Positions 35,588-44,683 of a DNA stretch of 64,000 nucleotides are shown here, piece after piece; the stretch's first letter is position 1; each line of letters begins with the position of its first letter. Source of the stretch: Burkholderia cepacia (lineage in GTDB: Bacteria > Pseudomonadota > Gammaproteobacteria > Burkholderiales > Burkholderiaceae); contig NZ_LDWR01000077.1 of NCBI RefSeq assembly GCF_001039005.1, positions 1 through 64,000 of the forward strand, in the 5' to 3' direction. The notes beneath the pieces were generated by a model. That model made no database searches. It worked only from the letters and a program-made list of their open reading frames with translations, and had not been told where the DNA came from. The position numbers and the translations under genes are program-made.

Positions 35588-36510
35588 GCCAGACCCTCGA
35601 TCACCTCGGCCCCGTTCATCACCTGGACGAACACATCCTCGAGGTCGGCCTTGCGGACCTCGATCTCGTCGAACGTGCAGCCCGCCGCGCGGCATTGCGC
35701 CAGGATGCGCTCGACATCGTCGTAACTCGTGAGGCGCAGCAGGTGCTCGCCCGGCGCGCGCGCGGCCGGGTCGGTCTCCAGCCCGCGCAGCTCGGCGGGC
35801 AGCGCGCCCGTCGCCAGGCGCAGATAGAGCTGCAGCCCCGCGAAGCGGCGCAGCAGCGCGTCGGTACGGTCGAGCGCGACCACTTCCCCACGGCGCAGCA
35901 TCGCGATGCGGTCGCACAGCGACTCGGCTTCCTCGAGGTAATGGGTGGTCAGCACGATCGTGTGGCCCTCGCGGTTCAGGCGCGAGATGAATTTCCACAG
36001 CGTCTGGCGCAGTTCGACGTCGACGCCGGCGGTCGGCTCGTCGAGCACGATCACGGGCGGCCGGTGCACGAGCGCCTGCGCGACGAGCACGCGGCGCTTC
36101 ATCCCGCCCGACAGCGCGCGCATGTTCGCGTCGGCCTTCTCGGTCAGGTCGAGATTGGCCATCACTTCATCGATCCAGTCGTCGTTGCGACGCAGCCCGA
36201 AATAGCCGGACTGGATCCGCAGCGTCTCGCGAACAGTGAAGAACGGGTCGAAGACGAGTTCCTGCGGCACGACGCCGAGTGCGCGGCGCGCACCACGGAA
36301 GTCCTTGACGACGTCGTGGCCGCGCACCGAGATACTGCCTTCGTCGGCCCGGGCAAGCCCGGCGAGGATGCTGATGAGCGTGGTCTTGCCTGCGCCGTTG
36401 GGGCCGAGCAGACCGAAGAACTCGCCTTCCTCGACCGACAGGCTGACGCCCTTGAGCGCCTGAAGCGATTTGTAGCGCTTCTTGACGTGACGGATTTCTA
36501 TGGCTGACAT
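35584..36510 (-). CDS. ABC-2 type exporter, ATP-binding subunit
   Basis: The protein has 308 residues. Walker A is GPNGAGKT, the signature LSGGMKRRVLVAQALV and Walker B VIVLDEPTAGVD; the H-loop is LTTHYLEEAE. The YadG-type C-terminal part ends DLEDVFVQV. It drives the permease gene that follows with a 4-base overlap. A frame extension upstream of ATG 36510 is rejected. Confidence 0.94.
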   Translation of the reverse strand: MSAIEIRHVKKRYKSLQALKGVSLSVEEGEFFGLLGPNGAGKTTLISILAGLARADEGSISVRGHDVVKDFRGARRALGVVPQELVFDPFFTVRETLRIQSGYFGLRRNDDWIDEVMANLDLTEKADANMRALSGGMKRRVLVAQALVHRPPVIVLDEPTAGVDVELRQTLWKFISRLNREGHTIVLTTHYLEEAESLCDRIAMLRRGEVVALDRTDALLRRFAGLQLYLRLATGALPAELRGLETDPAARAPGEHLLRLTSYDDVERILAQCRAAGCTFDEIEVRKADLEDVFVQVMNGAEVIEGLA

Positions 36511-36702
36511 GACTGTGCGCGACGCAATGGCCGCGACGCCTATTCTGTGCTTGCTGCGAAAGAAAATGGGGGCCGGACGCCGATTGGCTGCCCCGCAAAA
36601 CGCTTGATTATAGGGCAAACCGGCTGGTGGAGCCGACGCCGGAGACGCGCGGCGTGAAGCATGCGCGCGCCGGCTGGCGCGGCAGGCTCCGGTCGGACAG
36701 GG

Positions 36703-36978
36703 TCAATGTCGCCCGGTGCCTTCGATGAGCGCGTCGACGCCGTAGGCGCGCGCGAGGCTGGCGAGCTTCGGGGGGAGATTGAGGATGTCAAGGGTCGCGC
36801 CGCGCGCTTTGGCGGCACGTTGCCATGCGAGCAGCACGGCGAGCGCGGACGAGTCGAACTGCGTCAGCGCCGCGCAATCGACGGCGGTCGCACCCGCGCC
36901 GATGCGCGCAAGACCGTCCGCGAGCGCGGACTTCGCGCTCGCGACGGTCAGCGAGGAGCCGGCTTCGAAGCCGCTCAC
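36703..36978 (-). CDS. mlaB: STAS-domain protein MlaB
   Basis: The protein has 91 residues, starting at GTG 36978, which overlaps the mlaC stop by 4 bases (GTGA). The STAS core is TAVDCAALTQFDSSALAVLLAW, with the conserved serine pair. It binds the MlaF ATPase and sets activity of the MlaFEDB complex. It is last of the mlaFEDACB set. Confidence 0.88.
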   Translation of the reverse strand: MSGFEAGSSLTVASAKSALADGLARIGAGATAVDCAALTQFDSSALAVLLAWQRAAKARGATLDILNLPPKLASLARAYGVDALIEGTGRH

Positions 36979-37607
36979 GACGCCTGCTTGCCGGCGGCAA
37001 GTTGCTGGTTGCGCTGCGTCAGGAACTGGATCAGGCCGTCCACGCCGCTTTGCTGGATCTTCTCGTTGAACTGCTGCTGGTACGTCTGGATCAGCCATGC
37101 GCCGAGCACGTTCAGGTCATACACCTTCCAGCCGTTCGCCGACTTGTACAGGCGGTAATCGATCTGGACCGGCTGGCCGTTGTTCAACGCGACCGTCTTG
37201 ACCACGACGTCGGTATCGGCCGGATCCGCGCGGAACGGCGGGTACTGGATCTGCTGGTCCGGCTTCAGTTGCGCGAGCGCACCCGAATACGTGCGGATCA
37301 GCAGCAGCTTGAACTGCTCCTGAACCTGCTGCTGCTGCTCGGCCGTCGCGGTGCGCCAGTTGCGGCCCATCGCGAGTTGCGTGGTGCGGCGGAAATCGGT
37401 GTACGGCAGGATGTCCTTGTTGACGATCGTAATGATGCGATTGGTGTCGCCCTGCTTGATCGTCTGCGCTTTGACTTCGTCGAGCACCTGCTGCGTCGCC
37501 GTCTTGATCAGCACCTGCGGGTTCGACTGGTCGACTTGCGCGTGAGCTGCGCTGCCGAACGAGAACAGTGCCGCGAATACGGGGATCAGGAACAGTTTTT
37601 TCATCAT
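36975..37607 (-). CDS. mlaC: periplasmic phospholipid-binding protein MlaC
   Basis: The protein has 210 residues from ATG 37607 (AGG about 8 bases upstream); ATG 37619 would add four. A signal peptide ends at AHA, and the mature part has the MlaC/Ttg2 fold: QVLIKTATQQVLDEVKAQT, YTDFRRTTQLAMGRNW and DVNVLGAWLIQTYQQQFNEKI-like end. It ferries phospholipid between MlaA at the outer membrane and MlaFEDB at the inner. Confidence 0.94.
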   Translation of the reverse strand: MMKKLFLIPVFAALFSFGSAAHAQVDQSNPQVLIKTATQQVLDEVKAQTIKQGDTNRIITIVNKDILPYTDFRRTTQLAMGRNWRTATAEQQQQVQEQFKLLLIRTYSGALAQLKPDQQIQYPPFRADPADTDVVVKTVALNNGQPVQIDYRLYKSANGWKVYDLNVLGAWLIQTYQQQFNEKIQQSGVDGLIQFLTQRNQQLAAGKQAS

Positions 37608-37715
37608 AGTGGCCTGCATGAATGAGTCGATGCGAAGGTTGGAGCAGGTAGCTTACGCGCAAGTTCGCGCACGCTACCGACTGAATCGTTTCCGGCTGTA
37701 ACGAATGTAAGCCCG

Positions 37716-38681
37716 TCAGTGCAGCCGGATGCTCGGGAAGCGGAACCCGCCCGGCGACGGCGGCGCCACCTGCATCGGCGGCACGCTCGTTTCGCTGGCC
37801 GGGTTCGGCGATTCGGTCGTGCCCGAAGCCGGCGCGGCCACCGCCGCGCCCGATGCACCCGCCGGCGCCGTCGCACCGCCGACGGCCGCTGCGCCCGCCG
37901 TACCGGCCGCGCCGGCTGCTGCCGGTGCCGCGCCGTCGTCAGGCAGATCGTACTTCGGCAGCGCGTCGTTGCTCGCCGTCGAGCCGGCTTCGCCGCGCGC
38001 GTTGTCGATCAGCGCCTGACGGCGCTGCAGGTACGCGTTACGCACGAACGAATACTTGTCGAGCGCCGCGGCGTTCAGCACGTCGCCCGCGCCGAGCAGG
38101 TTCGCGCGCGTGTTGACGAGGTTCACGCCGAACAGGCCGTAACCCACGCCGTCCGGCTTCACATAGGTCAGCGGATTGCCAACGTAGTCGACGCCGAGGC
38201 CGGCCGTGTCGCGCAACGTGCTCGGTCCGAGCAGCGGCAGCACGAGATACGGGCCCGACGGCATGCCGTAGCGGCCCATCGTGATCCCGAAGTCGGCCGT
38301 GTGCTTCGGCAGCTTCGCGATCGTCGCCACATCGAACAGGCCACCGACGCCGAACACCGTGTTGATCACGACGCGCATCAGGTCGCCGACGCCGTCCGCG
38401 ATCCGCAACTGCACGATGTTGTTCGCCGCGATGTAGACGTCGCCGATGTTCGAGAAGAAGTTCGTCACGCTGTCGCGCACCGGCTGCGGCACCACGTACT
38501 GGTAGCCCTGCGCGACCGGCTTCAGCGCGTACGTGTCGACCGTATCGTTGAACTTGTACATCGTCCGGTTGAAGCCTTCGAGCGGATCACCCTTGGTCGG
38601 CGTCTGCACGGTCGCGCAGCCGCTCAACGCGGCGACTGCCGCCACCGCGAGCGCGGCGTGCCTGATGCGGATCGTCTGCAT
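37716..38681 (-). CDS. mlaA: outer-membrane lipoprotein MlaA (VacJ), with long Ala/Pro tail
   Basis: The protein has 321 residues from ATG 38681, 8 bases after GAGGG; the ATG at 38687 is too close to it. A lipobox (ALSGC) anchors it in the outer membrane. The VacJ core has GDPLEGFNRTMYKFNDTVD, PQPVRDSVTNFFSN and PYLVLPLLGPSTLRD. The last ~85 residues are rich in Ala/Pro/Gly and unlike E. coli MlaA. It removes stray phospholipid from the outer leaflet. It lies inside the inner-membrane operon between mlaD and mlaC, as in other Burkholderia. Confidence 0.95.
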   Translation of the reverse strand: MQTIRIRHAALAVAAVAALSGCATVQTPTKGDPLEGFNRTMYKFNDTVDTYALKPVAQGYQYVVPQPVRDSVTNFFSNIGDVYIAANNIVQLRIADGVGDLMRVVINTVFGVGGLFDVATIAKLPKHTADFGITMGRYGMPSGPYLVLPLLGPSTLRDTAGLGVDYVGNPLTYVKPDGVGYGLFGVNLVNTRANLLGAGDVLNAAALDKYSFVRNAYLQRRQALIDNARGEAGSTASNDALPKYDLPDDGAAPAAAGAAGTAGAAAVGGATAPAGASGAAVAAPASGTTESPNPASETSVPPMQVAPPSPGGFRFPSIRLH

Positions 38682-38712
38682 GGTCATTACCCTCTTGTAT
38701 TCTCTCGTGTGG

Positions 38713-39258
38713 TTATTGGGCCGCCGCACCGGACACAGCCGACGCAGGTACCGCCACCGGTGCCGGCGCGGCCGGCGCACCGGCTGCCGGCTTCGCGCCG
38801 CCCGCATCGGCGGCCTTGCTGTACAGGAACTGACCGATCAGGTTCTCGAGCACGATCGCCGATTGCGTCATCGTGATCGTATCGCCCGCCTTCAGCATTT
38901 CGGTGTCGCCGCCCGGCTCGAGGCCGATATATTGTTCGCCGAGCAGGCCCGACGTCAGGATCTTCGCCGACGAATCCTTCGGGAACGGGTACTGGCCGTC
39001 GATATCGATCGTCACCAGCGCCTGGTAGGTGTTCGTGTCGAAGCCGATCGCCTTCACGCGGCCGACCACGACACCCGCGCTCTTCACGGCCGCGCGCGGC
39101 TTCAGCCCGCCGATATTGTCGAATTTCATCTTCACCGCGTAGGTCGGCTGAAACGACAGCGAGCTCATGTTGCCGACCTTCAGCGCCAGGAACAGCACCG
39201 CAAGGAAGCCCACCACCACGAACAGGCCGACCCAGAAGTCGAGAGCAGTCTTTTTCAT
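38713..39258 (-). CDS. mlaD: MCE-domain protein MlaD
   Basis: The protein has 181 residues from ATG 39258 (GGGA ahead, spacing 5); ATG 39264 would add two. One N-terminal helix (DFWVGLFVVVGFLAVLFLALKVG) and an MCE domain (YAVKMKFDNIGGLKPRAAVKSAGV; LTSGLLGEQYIGLEPGG) are followed by an Ala/Pro-rich end. Hexamers of it form the hydrophobic tunnel of MlaFEDB. Confidence 0.95.
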   Translation of the reverse strand: MKKTALDFWVGLFVVVGFLAVLFLALKVGNMSSLSFQPTYAVKMKFDNIGGLKPRAAVKSAGVVVGRVKAIGFDTNTYQALVTIDIDGQYPFPKDSSAKILTSGLLGEQYIGLEPGGDTEMLKAGDTITMTQSAIVLENLIGQFLYSKAADAGGAKPAAGAPAAPAPVAVPASAVSGAAAQ

Positions 39259-39288
39259 CGTCATCCCAAAATATGGCTTGGCTGAGGC

Positions 39289-40056
39289 TTAGCTGAACAT
39301 CAGCGCAGTCAGCAGGAAATCGAGGCCGAGTACGGCGAGCGACGCGAACACGACCGTCTTGGTGGTCGCACGCGATACGCCTTCCGGCGTGGGCTTCGCT
39401 TCATACCCTTGAAACAGCGCAATGAAGGTCACGGCGAACCCGAACACGATGCTCTTCAGCACGCCGTTGCCGACGTCGGCCCAGACCTGGACCCCGCCCT
39501 GCATCTGCGACCAGAACGCGCCCGGATCGACGCCGATCAGTATGACGCCGACGATGTAGCCGCCGAGCACGCCGACCGCGCTGAAGATCGCGGCGAGCAG
39601 CGGCATCGTGATGATCCCCGCCCACATGCGCGGCGCGATCACCGTCTTGATCGGGTCCACGGCCATCATCTCGAGCGCGGTGAGCTGCTCGCCGGCCTTC
39701 ATCAGGCCGATCTCGGCCGTGAGCGACGTGCCCGCGCGGCCCGCGAACAGCAGCGCGGTGACGACCGGCCCGAGTTCGCGCACGAGCGACAGCGCGACCA
39801 GCAGGCCGAGCGCCTGCTCGGAGCCGTAGCGGTTCAGCGTGTAATACCCCTGCAGGCCGAGCACGAAGCCGACGAACAGCCCCGACACGGCAATGATCAC
39901 GAACGAATAGTTGCCGAGAAAGTGGATCTGCTTCGTGACAAGCCGCGGCCGGCGCAGCAGCGGGAAGAATTCCAGCACGAGGCGCACGAACAGGCGCGTG
40001 CCGTAGCCCGCGCGCCCGAGGCCGCCGATGACGTAACGTCCGATCGCGCTGATCAT
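39289..40056 (-). CDS. mlaE: Mla ABC permease MlaE
   Basis: The protein has 255 residues with five to six helices. LLFAGRAGTSLTAEIGLMKAGEQLTALEMMAVDPIK is the conserved coupling region of MlaE/YrbE proteins. Its start overlaps the mlaF stop by 4 bases. It spans the inner membrane with MlaD. Confidence 0.96.
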   Translation of the reverse strand: MISAIGRYVIGGLGRAGYGTRLFVRLVLEFFPLLRRPRLVTKQIHFLGNYSFVIIAVSGLFVGFVLGLQGYYTLNRYGSEQALGLLVALSLVRELGPVVTALLFAGRAGTSLTAEIGLMKAGEQLTALEMMAVDPIKTVIAPRMWAGIITMPLLAAIFSAVGVLGGYIVGVILIGVDPGAFWSQMQGGVQVWADVGNGVLKSIVFGFAVTFIALFQGYEAKPTPEGVSRATTKTVVFASLAVLGLDFLLTALMFS

Positions 40057-40874
40057 GCGCGCCCTCCGCCGAGCCCGAAATCCGCTGCGAGCGGCGGGCT
40101 CGTGTAATGAAATTTGAAGGGGCCGTCCGGCGCGCCGTCGATGAACTGACGCACGCTCGGATCGGTCGACGCACGCAGCTCGTCGGGCGTACCCTGCGCG
40201 AGCACGCCGCCGTTGGCCAGAAAATACACGTAGTCGGCAATCGCGAACGATTCCGGCACGTCGTGCGTAACGAGGATCGACGTCGCGCCGAGCGCCTGGT
40301 TCAGCGTGCGGATCAGGTTCGCGGTGATGCCGAGCGAAATGGGATCGAGGCCGGCGAACGGTTCGTCGTACATGATGAGCTGCGGATCGAGCGCGATCGC
40401 GCGCGCGAGCGCAATACGGCGCGCCATCCCGCCCGACACCTCGGACGGCATCAGGTCGCGCGCGCCGCGCAGCCCGACCGCGTTGAGCTTCATCAGCACA
40501 AGGTCGCGGATCAGGTCTTCGGGCAGATCGGTATGCTCGCGCAGCGCGAACGCGACGTTTTCGAACACCGACATGTCGGTGAACAACGCGCCGAACTGGA
40601 ACAGCATGCCCATCTTGCGGCGCAGCGCGTACAGGCCGTCGCGCGTTTGCGCGCCGACATCGGCGCCGTCGAACAGCACCTGGCCGCGGCGCGCCCGCAC
40701 GAGGCCGCCGATCAGGCGCAGCACGGTCGTCTTGCCGCAACCCGACCCGCCCATGACCGCGACCACCTGCCCGCGCCCGAAGCGCAGGTTCAGGTTGGAC
40801 AGGACGAGGCGGTCGCCGTAGCCGAAGTCGACGTCGCGAAGTTCCAGCAATGTCTCGGGAGGAGTGGGGCTCAC
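40053..40874 (-). CDS. mlaF: Mla ABC ATPase MlaF
   Basis: The protein has 273 residues and starts with GTG. Walker A is GGSGCGKTT, the signature VSGGMARRIALARAIA and Walker B LIMYDEPFAGLD. It energises the MlaE-MlaD complex. It is the first gene of mlaFEDACB, 84 bp after thiE in the same direction; a promoter between them is likely but no clear boxes are seen. Confidence 0.96.
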   Translation of the reverse strand: MSPTPPETLLELRDVDFGYGDRLVLSNLNLRFGRGQVVAVMGGSGCGKTTVLRLIGGLVRARRGQVLFDGADVGAQTRDGLYALRRKMGMLFQFGALFTDMSVFENVAFALREHTDLPEDLIRDLVLMKLNAVGLRGARDLMPSEVSGGMARRIALARAIALDPQLIMYDEPFAGLDPISLGITANLIRTLNQALGATSILVTHDVPESFAIADYVYFLANGGVLAQGTPDELRASTDPSVRQFIDGAPDGPFKFHYTSPPLAADFGLGGGRA

Positions 40875-40958
40875 GGAGCGGACAGTCCTTTTACGCAGAA
40901 CGCCGAATTATAGGGCCTGCATTGGAATGATGTCGTGACGCCGTTCCAGGCCCTGCGG

Positions 40959-42083
40959 TCAATGATTGTCAAATTGTCCGGCAAAACATTGCTGCAGCGC
41001 AATAAGCGCGGCCCGATAGTCGGCCGCGCCCGTGACCGCGCTGACCACCGCGACGCTGCCGACGCCCGTCGCCAGCACGGCCGGCAGCGCATCGAGCCCC
41101 ACCCCGCCGATCGCGACGAGCGGTGCCTGCCCCCCCGCGAAGCGCGCGTAGCGGGCAATCCGCGCGAGGCCCTGCGGCGGCGCGGCGACGGCCTTGGTCG
41201 CGGTCGCGTACACGGGGCCGAGCGCAAGGTAGCTCGGGCGCTCGTGCAGCGCGCGCAACATCTCGTAATAACCATGGCTCGAAAGTCCGAGCCGCAGGCC
41301 CGCGCGGGCGATCGCGGCCAGATCGGCCGTTTCGAGATCTTCCTGGCCCAGATGAACGCCGTACGCACCTTCATCTGCAGCGATCTGCCAGTGATCGTTG
41401 ATGAACACGCGCGCATCGGGATAACGACGCCCGGCCACGACCGCACGCGTAATTTCCCGGCGCAATGCGTCCGGTGTCGCGCCTTTCACGCGCAGTTGCA
41501 CGGTCCGCACGCCGCAATCGAGCACGCGTTCGACCCATTCGGCATCCGGCACGACCGGATAGAGGCCGAGCTGCGCGGGGCACGGCGCGAACGCGGGCTC
41601 GGGCGCGGCCGGCAACCCGGCGACGCGCGGGAACCGCGCAGCGTCGACCGGCCAGGCGTCGACGGCGCGCGTCTCGTCGCCGTCGCGCCACGCCAGCGCG
41701 AGCACCAGCGCATCGACCGGCGCAAAGCCGCAATCGAGGAATGCGGCGAGCGCCGCGATCCAGTCGTCCGCCAGCGGATGCGCGGCTTCGAGCGCGTAGC
41801 GCGCGCCCGCCGCGTGCAGTACCGCACCCTGCTCGTCGAATTCGATCGCGACCGCGTCCGACGACGCGGGCCGCGAGACGGCCGAAGCACGCATCTGCGC
41901 GATGCGGTCGCCGGCCGACACGATCAGCACATCGCCGTCGGCCGGCGCATCGGGCACCGCCACGCAAAGCCGCCACGGTGCCGCGTCGCGCGGCCAGTCG
42001 CCGAGCCGTGCGCGAATCCGTTCGGCCGCTTCGGCCAGCTCGTCGGCCGGCGGCCAGAAGGCATCGGCGAACCGCGCGCTCAT
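40959..42083 (-). CDS. thiE: thiamine-phosphate synthase with extra N-terminal domain
   Basis: The protein has 374 residues, about 165 more than a plain ThiE. The C-terminal part (about 168-374) is the TIM-barrel enzyme that joins thiazole phosphate and HMP-PP: LGLYPVVPD, VQLRVKG, FINDHWQIAADEGAYGVHLGQED, SSHGYYEMLRA, LALGPVYATATK and VAIGGVGL. The N-terminal part (SARFADAFWPPADELAEAAERI; LDCGFAPVDALVLALAW) is distinct and I cannot place it; parts recall the end of ThiD. The start overlaps the thiG stop by 4 bases. Confidence 0.93.
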   Translation of the reverse strand: MSARFADAFWPPADELAEAAERIRARLGDWPRDAAPWRLCVAVPDAPADGDVLIVSAGDRIAQMRASAVSRPASSDAVAIEFDEQGAVLHAAGARYALEAAHPLADDWIAALAAFLDCGFAPVDALVLALAWRDGDETRAVDAWPVDAARFPRVAGLPAAPEPAFAPCPAQLGLYPVVPDAEWVERVLDCGVRTVQLRVKGATPDALRREITRAVVAGRRYPDARVFINDHWQIAADEGAYGVHLGQEDLETADLAAIARAGLRLGLSSHGYYEMLRALHERPSYLALGPVYATATKAVAAPPQGLARIARYARFAGGQAPLVAIGGVGLDALPAVLATGVGSVAVVSAVTGAADYRAALIALQQCFAGQFDNH

Positions 42084-42895
42084 GCGCCGCCCCCGTCCTG
42101 GTGCCAGAACGGCATCCCGACGACCGGCGTGCTCGCATGCGCGGTCTCGCGCGCGTCCATCGGCCCGGCGAGATACGCGGCACGGCCGGCCTCGACGCCC
42201 TGCGCGAAGGCGCGCGCCATGATCTCGGGGTGTGTGGCCTGCGACACGGCGGTGTTCAACAACACGCCGTCGAAGCCCCACTCCATCACCTGGCACGCGT
42301 GCGACGGCACGCCGAGCCCCGCGTCGACGATCAGCGGCACGTCGGGCAGCCGCTCGCGCAGCACGCGCAAGCCGTACGGGTTCACGACGCCCTTGCCCGT
42401 GCCGATCGGCGCGCCCCACGGCATCAGCGCCTCGCAGCCGACGTCGAGCAGGCGCCGGCCGATCACGAGATCCTCGGTGCAGTACGGCAGCACCTTGAAA
42501 CCGTCCTTGACCAGCTGCGCGGCGGCCTCGATCAGCCCGACCGGGTCGGGCTGCAGCGTGTAGTCGTCGCCGATCAGCTCGAGCTTGATCCAGTCGGTGC
42601 CGAACACCTCGCGCGCCATGTGCGCGGTCGTCACGGCTTCGGCGACGGTCTGGCAGCCGGCCGTGTTCGGCAGCAGCGGCACCGCGTGGCGCTTGAGCAG
42701 GTCGAAGAAGCCGGCTTCGGCCGTACCGCCCGTCATCTGGCGGCGCAGCGCGACCGTCACCATCCCCGGCCGCGACGCGGCGATCGAATCGGACAGCGAC
42801 TGCAGCGACGGATAGCGCGACGTGCCGAGCAGCACGCGGCTTGCGAAGGTTTCGCCGTACAGCGTCAGCGCGTCGGCGGATGTGAGGGACGTCAT
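42080..42895 (-). CDS. thiG: thiazole synthase
   Basis: The protein has 271 residues. It builds the thiazole ring from DXP, dehydroglycine and ThiS thiocarboxylate. LLGTSRYPSLQSL, the lysine in WIKLELIGDDYTLQPDP for the Schiff base and GMPFWHQ at the end are typical. It overlaps thiE by 4 bases. Confidence 0.96.
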   Translation of the reverse strand: MTSLTSADALTLYGETFASRVLLGTSRYPSLQSLSDSIAASRPGMVTVALRRQMTGGTAEAGFFDLLKRHAVPLLPNTAGCQTVAEAVTTAHMAREVFGTDWIKLELIGDDYTLQPDPVGLIEAAAQLVKDGFKVLPYCTEDLVIGRRLLDVGCEALMPWGAPIGTGKGVVNPYGLRVLRERLPDVPLIVDAGLGVPSHACQVMEWGFDGVLLNTAVSQATHPEIMARAFAQGVEAGRAAYLAGPMDARETAHASTPVVGMPFWHQDGGGA

Positions 42896-42933
42896 GTCGT
42901 TTTCCTGGAAGAGCGGGGACGAACCGGCGGCGC

Positions 42934-43131
42934 TCAGCCGCCCGCGACGGGGTGCACGACGTCGAGCTTGTCGCCCGCCGCGAGTGCGCGCGCCGCATGC
43001 TGCGTGCGCGCGACGAAGTTGCCGTTCAGCGCGACCGCGTACGGCGGACGCGCGCCGTACGCGGCGAGCGCGTCGGCCACCGTCGCGCCGTCGGGCAGCG
43101 TCAGGGTCTGTTGGTTGATCTGGATATCCAT
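42934..43131 (-). CDS. thiS: sulfur carrier protein ThiS
   Basis: The protein has 65 residues with the ubiquitin-like fold and the C-terminal Gly-Gly (VVHPVAGG) that becomes a thiocarboxylate. QTLTLPDGATVADALAAYG and VALNGNFV are typical. It lies between thiO and thiG. Confidence 0.94.
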   Translation of the reverse strand: MDIQINQQTLTLPDGATVADALAAYGARPPYAVALNGNFVARTQHAARALAAGDKLDVVHPVAGG

Positions 43132-43163
43132 GAGGCTTCGTCGGATTCGGTCGGCAGCGCGCG

Positions 43164-44300
43164 TCAGGCCGGCTGGCGCGCGTCGTTGCGGTGATGAAGG
43201 AGCGTCGGCCAGCGTGCGGCGTCGCGCCAGGCGGCGAACGCGTCGGCATCGCCGAACGCGCCGCCGAGCGCGGCTTCGGCGCACGCGACCGCCGCGTGCG
43301 CGACTTCCGGCGCGATCATGAAGCCGTGCCGGTACAGGCCATTGACGGCCAGCGTCGACGCGCCGTCCCAGATCACCGCGGGGCGATGGTCGGGCAGCGT
43401 CGGCCGGCAGTGCGAATTGAGTTCGAGGATGCGCGCCTCGCCGAACGCCGGATGCACGGAGAATGCCGCGCTCAGCAGTTCGAGCGCGGAGCGTACGCTC
43501 ACGGGCGACATGTCCTCGCCCTCCACCTCGGTCGCGCCGATCACATAGAGATCGTCCTGTTTCGGCGCGATGTACAGCGGATAGCGCGGATGCAGCAGCC
43601 GTACGGGCCGCGTGAGCCCGATACCGGGCGCATGCACGCGCGCGACTTCGCCGCGGATGCCGCGCAGCGCGGGCAGCGCGGATTTCGCGCCGAGCCCGCG
43701 GCAATCGATCGTGAAATGCGCATCGGGCAGGTTCGCGTCGTCGATCGTGACGTGCCAGTGCAGGTCGACCCCGCGCTCGACGAGACCCGCGGCCAGCGCG
43801 CGCAGCGCCTGGCGATTGTCGAGCTGGCCTTCGCGCGGCAGCAGCAGGCCGCGCGCGAAACGGCCCGCGAGTGCGGGCTCGGCCGCATCGACCTGCGCAC
43901 CGGCGAGCGTCACGAAGCCGCCGTCGAACAGGTCGGCCGGCGCGTTCGCGCGCACGCGCCGCTCGAACAGCGGCGCCTCCGCGCGGTCCGCCTGATGCCA
44001 GACGACGAGCGTGCCGTGATGCTGGAAGAAGACGGGTTCGGGCAGTTCCGCAAGCCACTGCGGCCAACGCGCGAGCGACGCGGCGCCGAGCTCGGTGATC
44101 AGCAACTCCGCGCTCGCCGCTTCCGCGAGCGGCGCGAGCATCGCGGCCGCGATCCACGCGGCCGACTGCTCGCCGTCCGGGCCGCCACGCTCGTAGAGCG
44201 CGACGCGATGCCCGTCGCCCGCGAGCCGCCATGCGATCAGGCGGCCGACGAGGCCGCCGCCGAGCACCGCGAAATCCGGCCGTGAATCGGGAACGTTCAT
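43164..44300 (-). CDS. thiO: FAD-dependent glycine oxidase ThiO
   Basis: The protein has 378 residues from ATG 44300. The FAD-binding GxGxxG is in FAVLGGGLVGRLIAWRLA; the C-terminal LAVNGLYRHGFMIAPEVA is the DAO signature. It makes the dehydroglycine for thiazole synthesis, replacing ThiH in aerobic bacteria. First gene of thiO-S-G-E, 240 bp after the TPP riboswitch. Confidence 0.93.
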   Translation of the reverse strand: MNVPDSRPDFAVLGGGLVGRLIAWRLAGDGHRVALYERGGPDGEQSAAWIAAAMLAPLAEAASAELLITELGAASLARWPQWLAELPEPVFFQHHGTLVVWHQADRAEAPLFERRVRANAPADLFDGGFVTLAGAQVDAAEPALAGRFARGLLLPREGQLDNRQALRALAAGLVERGVDLHWHVTIDDANLPDAHFTIDCRGLGAKSALPALRGIRGEVARVHAPGIGLTRPVRLLHPRYPLYIAPKQDDLYVIGATEVEGEDMSPVSVRSALELLSAAFSVHPAFGEARILELNSHCRPTLPDHRPAVIWDGASTLAVNGLYRHGFMIAPEVAHAAVACAEAALGGAFGDADAFAAWRDAARWPTLLHHRNDARQPA

Positions 44301-44542
44301 CGCGCCCCCTCCGCGCGAGCGCGCACGACGAACGTCGACGCGCACGCGCCGTCCCGTGCGAACGCACGCGACATCGGGCCGGGAGCCATGCAAAAGACTG
44401 AAGATTGTGCGGTCATCATTCCTTCCGTAACGCGCAATGCGCGTACCCAAAAGGACGAAACCGGCAGCAAAGGCCGGCCGGGCGGGACTCGGGCGCTGAC
44501 CATGTGGGATGGCGGCCAGCGCGGCCCGGCGGGATCAGAAAC

Positions 44543-44613
44543 TTCCCTCGCCGGTATTACCCGGATCGGGTGCGAAGGGTCTTTCTCAGCCTCGCTGCAC
44601 CGCCTGGAACATC
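44543..44613 (-). promoter_or_regulatory. TPP riboswitch (THI element)
   Basis: Reading minus, the leader has the fixed order of the THI element: P1 5' strand TTCC, GGCGGTGC, then GGCTGAGA, then ACCC, then the long block CCGATCCGGGTAATACCGGCG and GGGAA closing P1. The pyrimidine-sensing CTGAGA and the pyrophosphate-sensing part ACCCG...GGGTAATACCGG are both intact. It lies 243 bases before thiO, so TPP should repress the thi operon. The expression platform would be within 44301-44542, where GC-rich hairpins are present. Confidence 0.92.
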
Positions 44614-44653
44614 CGCCGGCCGCGCACGAAGCACCCCTGTTTCGTCGACGGCC

Positions 44654-44683
44654 ATTAGACCATAAAAGCGGAAAGCGCCGCAA
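44654..44683 (-). promoter_or_regulatory. possible promoter of the thi operon
   Basis: Reading minus, TTGCGG (44678-44683) and TCTAAT (44654-44659) are 18 bases apart, giving a start about 30 bases before the riboswitch. The -10 box fits well, the -35 box weakly. The other 235 bases to the divergent ABC gene hold no gene and must contain its promoter. Confidence 0.4.

Noticed and set aside
42084..42998. thiE extended upstream to about 679 residues
   Set aside because: It runs out of frame through thiG, which is clearly coding; ATG 42083 overlaps the thiG stop.
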